In this document: piece after piece, positions 54,449 to 61,750 of the stretch
How positions within the stretch are numbered: the first letter of the stretch is position 1
Layout of the letters: the number at the start of each line of letters is the position of its first letter
Assembly (NCBI RefSeq): GCF_900109225.1
Contig: NZ_FNZK01000008.1
Span: 1-64,000 of the forward strand
DNA length: 64,000 nucleotides
Reading direction: 5' to 3'
Origin: Propionispira arboris
GTDB lineage: Bacteria; Bacillota; Negativicutes; Selenomonadales; Selenomonadaceae
The notes under the pieces: model-generated
What the model saw: only the letters and a program-made list of their open reading frames with translations
Told to the model about the DNA's origin: nothing
Databases searched by the model: none
Program-made: the position numbers and the translations under genes

Positions 54449-54490
54449 GACCTGTTAGAAAATATGTAAGTTTTCTGACAGGTCATTTTT
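54449..54490 (+). terminator. Terminator after CMD-family gene
   Basis: GACCTGTTAGAAAA and TTTTCTGACAGGTC pair with one mismatch around 7-8 nt, and TTTTT follows. Confidence 0.85.
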
Positions 54491-54638
54491 GCTTTTATCA
54501 TATCTCGTGCCGATAATGGTATTTAATGGTATAATAAACAGGATATATGAAATTATAATTTTATACGGTATAGACTTTGAGATTTAAATTAGGTATGGTT
54601 GGAATATTAATTTTGATAGCAAAAGTAGGGGATTGAAT

Positions 54639-55409
54639 ATGAATTTAGAAGAGCTGATTAACAAACATAAAAGTTCTTTAAATCAGACGGATATGGTGAT
54701 TTGGAAATATATTTTTAATCATAAGCAAAAATGTCGGCATATGTCAATTCATGATTTGGCAAAGGAATGCTGTGTGTCGAGTACGACGGTTGTGCGGTTT
54801 GCCAAGAAGCTTTCGCTCGATGGGTTCAGTGATCTAAAGGCTGTATTGAAAATGGAAGAAGAAGGTTTTTTGAATGATGAAAAAGATGTTTTAGAAGCGA
54901 TTGCAACTTTTTATCATCATAGCTGGCGTGAATTGGTGAAACGTAATTTTGATGATGCCAGTAAACTGATGTATCGTGCTAAACGTGTTTTTGCCTATGC
55001 ATCAGGATACGTACAAAGCAACGTTGTTCAAGAAATAAAGCGTTTATTTTTTTATGATGATGTATTGGTTTACGAAGTTAAAGGAAAAGAAGAGTTTCAT
55101 TCTTTAAATCGAATTTTGACACCGGATGACTTGGTAATCATTGTTTCTTTGAGTGGCGAGACACCCTTGGCTGTTGAATTTGCGCAGACCTTGCAGCTTA
55201 AAGAAGTTCCCCTCATATCGATTACGCGTTTGCATGATAATTCACTAGCGAGTTTGAGTACCGAAAATTTATACATTACACCGGCAATTTTCCAACTTTA
55301 TGAAGTCGGTGAAAATAAAAAACCATATCAATCGATGATGCCTTATTTTTTGTTAATTGAGATATGGTATGTGAAATACAAATTGTATCGAAAAAATAAA
55401 ATCAAATGA
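54639..55409 (+). CDS. RpiR-family (HTH-SIS) transcriptional regulator
   Basis: 256 aa. The N-terminal RpiR HTH reads MSIHDLAKECCVSSTTVVRF and AKKLSLDGFSDLKAVL. The SIS domain (about 105-240) has FAYASGYVQSNVVQEIKRLF and VIIVSLSGETPLAVEFAQTL, which binds a phosphosugar. ATG 54639 follows AGGGGATT; TTG 54633 is less likely. It precedes the alpha-glucoside PTS operon and should control it, as MalR/GlvR-type RpiR regulators do. Confidence 0.9.
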   Translation: MNLEELINKHKSSLNQTDMVIWKYIFNHKQKCRHMSIHDLAKECCVSSTTVVRFAKKLSLDGFSDLKAVLKMEEEGFLNDEKDVLEAIATFYHHSWRELVKRNFDDASKLMYRAKRVFAYASGYVQSNVVQEIKRLFFYDDVLVYEVKGKEEFHSLNRILTPDDLVIIVSLSGETPLAVEFAQTLQLKEVPLISITRLHDNSLASLSTENLYITPAIFQLYEVGENKKPYQSMMPYFLLIEIWYVKYKLYRKNKIK

Positions 55410-55417
55410 CATAAAAT

Positions 55418-55453
55418 GAAAACTGCTTTCGCTGCTGTCGAGAGCAGTTTTTA
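55418..55453 (+). terminator. Terminator after rpiR-like gene
   Basis: AAAACTGCT and AGCAGTTTTT pair around a GC-containing loop. It separates the regulator from the PTS operon. Confidence 0.75.
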
Positions 55454-55469
55454 TGTTTTTTATCCGGAT

Positions 55470-55500
55470 GTACCAAAGTACATAAAATGTACTTTGGTAC
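55470..55500. promoter_or_regulatory. Perfect 14-bp inverted repeat, candidate RpiR operator
   Basis: GTACCAAAGTACAT (55470-55483) and ATGTACTTTGGTAC (55487-55500) are exact reverse complements around AAA. No T-run follows, so it is not a terminator. It lies 235 bp upstream of the PTS gene in the regulator/PTS gap. The 230 bp that follow carry no gene. Confidence 0.6.
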
Positions 55501-55734
55501 GGTTTTGTGTCAACAAGCCATAATGCCTTGAATCTATTGAATGCAACAACATAAGAGGTTATTATAAAAACCAAGATATCTTAACACGGTTTCCTGTGTT
55601 GGTTTGGTTTTGTGTCATGACAAAATTATTTTATTGAATTTATCAGAATTGGAGCGCTGCAGCAATTAAAAATTCACAAAATTCTCATTATGCAACGTGA
55701 GTCTGTCAGCTATGAAATTGGAGGAGGTATGGTT

Positions 55735-57825
55735 ATGGTAATCAATAAGGACGTTGTCATGCAAAATGTACAGTGTTTTGGCGGAGCGATGTTTACGCCT
55801 GTTATATTATTTTCATTCTTTGGTATTATGGTCTCGTTATCGATTATTTTTAAAAATCCCGATATTGTGGGTTCCCTGGCCGATAAGGGAAGTCTCTGGT
55901 ATGCAGTTTGGTATGTAATTGAACAAGGTGCCTGGACTGTTTTTGCGCAGATGCCATTGTTATTTGCACTTTCTCTGCCTATTGGGTTAGCTAAAAAAAA
56001 TCAGGCTAGAGCCTGTATGGAAGCTTTTGTAATCTATGTAGTATTCAATTATTTTGTCTCAGGAATACTGACATTAGCGGGTCCATTTTTTGGTGTCGAT
56101 TATAGTCTGAACGCCGGCGGTGGAACGGGATTGGCAATGATTGCTAATATTAAAACACTTGATATTGGGATGCTGGGAGCAATTTTGATTTCAGGGATCA
56201 CAGTGTGGCTGCATAATAGACTTTTTGATGTTGATCTTCCTGATTACTTAGGTATTTTTAAAGGATCGTCACTCGTCGTTGCCGCAGGATTTTTTTTGAT
56301 GTTGCCCGTAGCTTATTTTTTCTGCCTGATTTGGCCAGGGATCCAGCATGCGATTGGCACATTTCAGGAATTCTTAAAAGCGAGTGATGCCATTGGAGTC
56401 TGGCTCTATACATTTTGTGAACGAATTTTGATTCCGACAGGGCTTCATCACTTTATTTATACGCCATTTATTTTTGGCCCAGCCATCGTTGATGGTGGCA
56501 TACAACAATATTGGTTGCAGCATTTACAAGATTTTGCAACTTCGTCGCATTCGTTAAAAGAAATGTTCCCAGGAGCAGGGTTTTCGCTGCATGGATCTTC
56601 AAAAATATTTGGTATTCCAGGGATTGCCCTGGCGATTTACGCGACAGCTAAACCAGCAAAAAAGAAAGCCGTTGCAGGTCTTTTAATACCAGCAACGATT
56701 ACAGCTGTTGTCTGCGGGATTACCGAACCACTTGAATTTACCTTTTTGTTTGTAGCACCAGTACTGTTTCTGGTACATGCTTTGCTGGCCGCAACACTGG
56801 CCGCAACACTGTTTATGTTTGGTGTAGTTGGATCGTTTGGCGGGGGCCTGATTGATGCTGTTGTGCAAAACTGGGTACCGTTATTTAAATATCATTCCAC
56901 AACTTATATTATACAAATAGTAGTGGGGTTAAGTTTCACGGCAATCTACTTTTTTGTATTTCGTTATCTTATTTTAAAAAATGATTATAAAACTCCAGGT
57001 CGTACCGATGAGGATGAAAAATTGTATTCCAAGGCGGAGTACAAAGCAAAAAAAGCCTTGGAAGGGAAAATGGGCGAAAATGTCAAGATCGATGAACGTG
57101 ATCTTAAAGCAGCCGTTTTTCTTGAAGCACTAGGCGGTAAAAATAATATTAAAGATGTCACAAATTGTGCAACGCGTCTACGAGTGACTGTTGTTGATGA
57201 TGCTTTAGTTAAAAGTGTCAGCACTTTTACCAAAGCAGGTGCCCATGGTTTAGTGAAAAATGGACATGCCATTCAGGTCATTGTAGGATTGTCCGTTCCA
57301 CAAATCAGAGAACGTTTTGAGGCATTGTTGCAAGATAAGATGGCCGAAGATGTCATTTCCGGTACAGAAAAATCGACGATGTTAAAAGCGTTTGTCAGTG
57401 GCAAAGTTATACCTATCACACAGGTTCCCGATGAAATGTTTTCCCAAAAAATGATGGGTGACGGTGTTGCTGTATATCCACAAACTGAACTTGTAACAGC
57501 GCCAGCTGATGGTGAAATCACAATGGTTATGGAAGGTTCAGGCCATGCAGTTGGAATGCGACTGGAAAGTGGTGTGGAGCTTTTGATCCATATTGGGCTT
57601 GATACAGTCAAGATGGAAGGCCGCGGTTTTCAGGTTAAGGTTAAAGCCGGACAAAAAGTTAAAGCTGGAGAAGAATTGGTTAAATTTGATAAAAATCTTA
57701 TTGAGCAGGAAGGATATTCGTCGCTTGTTATTTTAGCGGTTACAAATTCTACAGAATATCCATTTATGAAATTATCAGCGGGTATGACGGCAAAAGTGAA
57801 TGAAACCGTTATAGCTACATTTTAA
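55735..57825 (+). CDS. PTS EIICBA, alpha-glucoside (maltose-type) transporter
   Basis: About 696 aa with three domains. EIIC (about 1-410) is of the glucose superfamily, with WTVFAQMPLLFALSLPIGLA, TGLHHFIYTPFIFGP and the conserved VVCGITEPLEFTFLFVAPVL. EIIB has phosphocysteine Cys478 in DVTNCATRLRVTV. EIIA is of the glucose type with phosphohistidine His619 in VELLIHIGLDTVKMEG. The EIIC sequence fits AglA/MalP-like permeases that bring in maltose or other alpha-glucosides as 6-phosphates. The ATG at 55735 is 7 nt after GAGGAGG; earlier ATGs (55690, 55729) are poorly placed. It is followed 15 nt later by a GH13 glucosidase. Confidence 0.9.
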   Translation: MVINKDVVMQNVQCFGGAMFTPVILFSFFGIMVSLSIIFKNPDIVGSLADKGSLWYAVWYVIEQGAWTVFAQMPLLFALSLPIGLAKKNQARACMEAFVIYVVFNYFVSGILTLAGPFFGVDYSLNAGGGTGLAMIANIKTLDIGMLGAILISGITVWLHNRLFDVDLPDYLGIFKGSSLVVAAGFFLMLPVAYFFCLIWPGIQHAIGTFQEFLKASDAIGVWLYTFCERILIPTGLHHFIYTPFIFGPAIVDGGIQQYWLQHLQDFATSSHSLKEMFPGAGFSLHGSSKIFGIPGIALAIYATAKPAKKKAVAGLLIPATITAVVCGITEPLEFTFLFVAPVLFLVHALLAATLAATLFMFGVVGSFGGGLIDAVVQNWVPLFKYHSTTYIIQIVVGLSFTAIYFFVFRYLILKNDYKTPGRTDEDEKLYSKAEYKAKKALEGKMGENVKIDERDLKAAVFLEALGGKNNIKDVTNCATRLRVTVVDDALVKSVSTFTKAGAHGLVKNGHAIQVIVGLSVPQIRERFEALLQDKMAEDVISGTEKSTMLKAFVSGKVIPITQVPDEMFSQKMMGDGVAVYPQTELVTAPADGEITMVMEGSGHAVGMRLESGVELLIHIGLDTVKMEGRGFQVKVKAGQKVKAGEELVKFDKNLIEQEGYSSLVILAVTNSTEYPFMKLSAGMTAKVNETVIATF

Positions 57826-57840
57826 AAGGAGGGAAGCGCG

Positions 57841-59520
57841 ATGGATAAATTAAAATGGTGGCAGAAGACGATGGTATATCAAATTTATCCGAAGAGCTTC
57901 TATGACAGTAATGGTGATGGAATCGGTGACTTGACGGGTATTACTCAAAAATTAAGCTATATCCATAATTTGGGCGCTGGCGCAATTTGGCTGACACCGA
58001 TGTATAGTTCCTCCATGATTGATAATGGCTATGATGTTTCTGATTACAGGAATATTGCACCGGAATATGGCACGATGGCTGATATGGAAGCGCTGATTCA
58101 TGAAGCAAAAAAATATGATATTCGTATTTTGCTGGATTTGGTGTTTAATCATACCTCGGATGAACATGTCTGGTTTCAGGAATCTCGTAAGAGTCTCGAA
58201 AATGACAAACGTGACTGGTATATCTGGCGTGATGCTAAACCGGACGGTTCACCACCAACAAATTGGCGTGGTATTTTCGGTGGATCAGCCTGGACTTTGG
58301 ATGAATGTACCGGACAATATTATTTGCATACGTTTGCGGCAAAGCAGCCGGATCTCAACTGGGAAAACGTGAAGGTGCGCCAAGCAATGTATGATATAGC
58401 TGAATTTTGGCTCGACAAGGGCGTTGGCGGGTTCCGCATTGATGCGATAACCTATATAAAAAAGCCGGCTGTGTATGATGACTTACCAATCGATGGACCT
58501 GACCGTATGGGAAATGTGCATCAGGCAACAGCAAATCAGTCAGGTATTTTGGACTTTTTACAGGAATTTAAACAAGCGGTTTTTACTGGCAAAGATATTG
58601 TAACGGTAGCAGAGGCCAATGGTGTCAAAGCTGAGGAATTAAAGTATTGGGTTGGTGAAACAGGTATATTTGATATGTTGTTTGAGTTCAGTCACATTTC
58701 TTTAGATATGGAAGAGTCCAGCTTATGGTATCAACCAATTCCCTGGAAACTCACACAATTGAAACGGGCCTTGTCGGAAAGCCAGCGGGCGACGTCAAAT
58801 AATGGCTGGTATCCAGCATTTTTTGAAAATCATGATCAGCCGCGTTCGATCAATCACTTTTTCCCTGAGGCGGTTGATGCAGAGTTGGCAGCTAAAGTGT
58901 TAGCTACCGTTTTACTCACATTAAAAGGAACGCCGTTTATTTATGAAGGACAAGAATTGGGGATGACGAATACGGCCTGGCCATCGATCCAATGCTATGA
59001 TGACATTTCATCGCATGGACAATATCAACTTGCGCGGCAAGCGGGTTTGTCGGATCAAGAGGCATTGAGGTTTATTCAAAAATACAGTCGCGATAATGCT
59101 CGGACACCTATGCAATGGAACAATCAAAAAAATGCTGGTTTTACCACAGGGAAACCATGGCTGCCAGTAAATGAAAACTATCGAAACATCAATGTTGCGT
59201 GTGAACAAATGAAAGAAAATTCTGTTTTTAATTATTATAAAAAATTGGCGGAGCTTCGTAAAAACTATGAAGCTTTATTACAAGGCAGATATCAGGAACT
59301 ATTGAAAAGCAATGAAGCAATTTATGCTTATTTGAGGATACTGTCAGAGCAAACGATATTAATAATTTGTAATTTTTCGGACAAGCAGACCGCGTATGAA
59401 TTGCCAAGAGATCTCATCATAAATAAATTGTTGATGGGTACCTATGACGATGCACCAGAAAATAGACTGCGTTCTTATGAAGCGAGGATCTATCTCTGTG
59501 AAGGGAGCGATGTCCTTTGA
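57841..59520 (+). CDS. Alpha-glucosidase, GH13 (oligo-1,6-glucosidase / trehalose-6-phosphate hydrolase group)
   Basis: 559 aa, cytosolic. It opens WWQKTMVYQIYPKSFYDSNG. The catalytic triad is Asp201 in GFRIDAITYI, Glu258 in VAEANG and Asp332 in FFENHDQPRS; region I is LDLVFNHTSDEHVWF. Domain architecture and length match GH13_31 enzymes (MalL, TreC, DexB). Next to an alpha-glucoside PTS it probably hydrolyses phosphorylated or free maltose/isomaltose units. It overlaps the next start by 4 nt. Confidence 0.92.
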   Translation: MDKLKWWQKTMVYQIYPKSFYDSNGDGIGDLTGITQKLSYIHNLGAGAIWLTPMYSSSMIDNGYDVSDYRNIAPEYGTMADMEALIHEAKKYDIRILLDLVFNHTSDEHVWFQESRKSLENDKRDWYIWRDAKPDGSPPTNWRGIFGGSAWTLDECTGQYYLHTFAAKQPDLNWENVKVRQAMYDIAEFWLDKGVGGFRIDAITYIKKPAVYDDLPIDGPDRMGNVHQATANQSGILDFLQEFKQAVFTGKDIVTVAEANGVKAEELKYWVGETGIFDMLFEFSHISLDMEESSLWYQPIPWKLTQLKRALSESQRATSNNGWYPAFFENHDQPRSINHFFPEAVDAELAAKVLATVLLTLKGTPFIYEGQELGMTNTAWPSIQCYDDISSHGQYQLARQAGLSDQEALRFIQKYSRDNARTPMQWNNQKNAGFTTGKPWLPVNENYRNINVACEQMKENSVFNYYKKLAELRKNYEALLQGRYQELLKSNEAIYAYLRILSEQTILIICNFSDKQTAYELPRDLIINKLLMGTYDDAPENRLRSYEARIYLCEGSDVL

Positions 59521-60275
59521 AACTGGCAGCAAGTGATTTTGATGGGACGCTTTTTATTGAGCATGAAATTGCGAAAGAAACGGTTGAAGCGATTCTTTCG
59601 TGGCGTCAAGCAGGTCATAAATTTGGCGTAATAACTGGTCGTGATTATGGGATGTTATTACCACAACTCAAATTTTTTGGTGTTGAAGCAGATTTTTCCA
59701 TATGTAATAATGGGGCAATTATCTTTTCGAAAAATGGTACGGTTTTGTATCAGGCGAAAATACAACCATCGATATTATATGATTTAGCCACGCATCAATG
59801 TTTGGCCGACAGCTTGCATGTTGCATTTTCACAAGCAGATCGAACCTTCGTGTATCAAGCGAAAGCCGGTTCCTGGATTGTCCGCGAAGGCCGACAATGG
59901 AATTTTCCTGTACAAATGATAGAGGCTGATAAAATTTCTTCGTTGCGGGATGTTCAACAGATTTCTTTAGGTTTTTCGCAGCTAGAGCAGGCCGCACAGG
60001 CTGTTTTACAGTTGAACTTGTTGTTTGGAGACAAAGTACAAGCCTGCCAAAATCGTGGCAGTGTTGATATTACGCCGTTGGGGATTGACAAGAGTACCGG
60101 GATTGAAATGCTTTTGCAAATGAAACAATGGGAGCAGGCCGATGTGTATGTTATTGGTGATGAAAGCAATGATTTATCGATGATTTGTAAGTTTGGCGGG
60201 TATGCAATGGCATCCGCACGTGAGCTTATTCAACGGCAAGCAAAAAAAGTTTTATTTCTGTGGGAAGTATGTTGA
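59517..60275 (+). CDS. Cof-type HAD-family sugar phosphatase
   Basis: 252 aa. HAD motif I is LAASDFDGTLF, motif II GVITGRDYG, and motifs III/IV are DKSTGIEMLL and VIGDESNDLSMI, with a C2B cap between (about 80-180), as in the Cof/YidA group. It starts at TTG 59517 overlapping the glucosidase stop. Co-transcription suggests it dephosphorylates glucose-6-phosphate or a maltose phosphate formed by the preceding genes, but Cof enzymes are promiscuous. Confidence 0.85.
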   Translation: MKLAASDFDGTLFIEHEIAKETVEAILSWRQAGHKFGVITGRDYGMLLPQLKFFGVEADFSICNNGAIIFSKNGTVLYQAKIQPSILYDLATHQCLADSLHVAFSQADRTFVYQAKAGSWIVREGRQWNFPVQMIEADKISSLRDVQQISLGFSQLEQAAQAVLQLNLLFGDKVQACQNRGSVDITPLGIDKSTGIEMLLQMKQWEQADVYVIGDESNDLSMICKFGGYAMASARELIQRQAKKVLFLWEVC

Positions 60276-60350
60276 GAGAATATAGGTAAATAGGATAAAT
60301 CTTGATCATGAGTTGTAACACAAATAAAAATAAAGGACGTTGATTATAGC

Positions 60351-61595
60351 ATGAAAATGAAAAAAGGCTTATTGGTATGGATGATTACGTTAACATTGGG
60401 GGCAACGACAAGCGCATTTGCGGCATCGGCAAGTAGCTTCAATGATGTACCGAAGGATCATTGGAGTTATGCGGCACTGGACGAATTAGCAAAAGATGGA
60501 ATTATTGAAGGCTATGCTGATGGATCATTTCAGGGGAATCGAACAATGAGCCGTTATGAAATGGCAACAATTATTGCTAAAGCAATGGATAAATCCAAGA
60601 CAGGTTCATTGGGCGATCAAGCCTTAGTGGAAAAACTAGAAAAAGAGTATGGTAGTGAACTGGAAGCTTTGGATAAAAAAATTGATGCTGTAAATGCGCG
60701 GGTTGATAATGTGAAAATAACAGGATTTGTTCGAACCCAGTGGGATAGTGATAAATCGGCAGGAGCCAATAACAATGGCAATAAAAGATTCTATATGGAT
60801 TTGGAAGGCCAAATGAAAGTTTCCGATCAATGGACAGCAAAATTTCAGTCAGAAACAAATCGTCATTATTCACATAATGATAGTACGAATAAAACGCATA
60901 AGGGGCAAGATGATAGTGATACAGGAACATTTCAAAGAATTTGGGTCGATGGAACGATTGCGAATAATTGGTATGTAAACATTGGACGTAAATGGAGCGG
61001 AATTGGCTATCAGAATATGCTTCAAGGCAGCGAAACAGATGGCGTGCAATTCTGGCATCCAATTTCGAAAGATTTGACACTGAGTGGTTGGTATTTTGCA
61101 CCAACCTGGGATGGTGCGGATTATGATCTTTATGGTGTTAACGTTTTTGGTAAGATTGCAAAAAATCTTGAAGCCAATGTTGCGTATGGCCAGGCGAATA
61201 AAGAAAAATGGTTTGGTGATAAATATGCCGCCGTTGATTTGCGGACGCAGTTTACACCTACGGTGAAATTGACGGGGACTTATGTATGGACTGGTGCAGA
61301 TAAAGATAATACGGATAAGGCGGTACGATTAGATTATAAAGGAGCAGATATGAAGCATGTTGGATCATTTGGTGCCTATACTCGGTATGTAAATTATGGC
61401 GCGAATGGCGATATTGGGCATGATGATGAATGGGGTTCTTTGCCAAGTAATATGAAAGGCTGGATTTGGGGCGTAAAATATGTGCCATGGCAAAATGTAG
61501 AATGGGAAACATTATATTCTAAACAAAAAATAAATGCGAATAGTACAAATGATGATAGAAAATTGTTCCGGACAGAATTGGATTTTCATTTCTAA
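60351..61595 (+). CDS. SLH-domain outer-membrane porin (OmpM-type)
   Basis: 414 aa. A signal peptide (KKGLLVWMITLTLGATTSAFA, written here without its first residues) ends at AFA-AS. One SLH domain follows (FNDVPKDHWSYAALDELAKD, RTMSRYEMATIIAKAM), then a short coiled coil (LEKEYGSELEALDKKIDAVN), and a beta-barrel from about residue 120 to the C-terminal LFRTELDFHF with terminal Phe. In Negativicutes such proteins tether the outer membrane to polyamine-modified peptidoglycan and form pores. Its place between glucoside PTS and amylase genes suggests a maltodextrin channel. Confidence 0.92.
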   Translation: MKMKKGLLVWMITLTLGATTSAFAASASSFNDVPKDHWSYAALDELAKDGIIEGYADGSFQGNRTMSRYEMATIIAKAMDKSKTGSLGDQALVEKLEKEYGSELEALDKKIDAVNARVDNVKITGFVRTQWDSDKSAGANNNGNKRFYMDLEGQMKVSDQWTAKFQSETNRHYSHNDSTNKTHKGQDDSDTGTFQRIWVDGTIANNWYVNIGRKWSGIGYQNMLQGSETDGVQFWHPISKDLTLSGWYFAPTWDGADYDLYGVNVFGKIAKNLEANVAYGQANKEKWFGDKYAAVDLRTQFTPTVKLTGTYVWTGADKDNTDKAVRLDYKGADMKHVGSFGAYTRYVNYGANGDIGHDDEWGSLPSNMKGWIWGVKYVPWQNVEWETLYSKQKINANSTNDDRKLFRTELDFHF

Positions 61596-61607
61596 ATAAC
61601 AGGGATC

Positions 61608-61724
61608 TATATATCATCATTAAAAAAAATTACATCTAGCCTATCAGTCTGCCAGGGATGGTACATAGGGAATATCTCATTCCTGACGATTGCCATATAG
61701 AATATTTAATGCAACTTATATAGG
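61608..61724. repeat. Palindromic intergenic repeat, copy 6 of 6 (internally deleted)
   Basis: About 115 bp. The ends TATATATCATCATTAAA and ATATTTAATGCAACTTATATA and the flanks TGCCAGGGATGG and CATTCCTGACGATTGCCATA match the other copies. The loop with GCATCGTTTGCTTCC is missing. It lies between the porin and amylase genes. Confidence 0.85.
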
Positions 61725-61750
61725 TAAAAATTTGTAGAGGAGCGAAATCT

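Noticed and set aside
60577-61104. 175-codon ORF opposite the SLH-porin
   Set aside because: Shadow frame rich in Tyr/His/Leu from the porin's codon pattern; no start signals.
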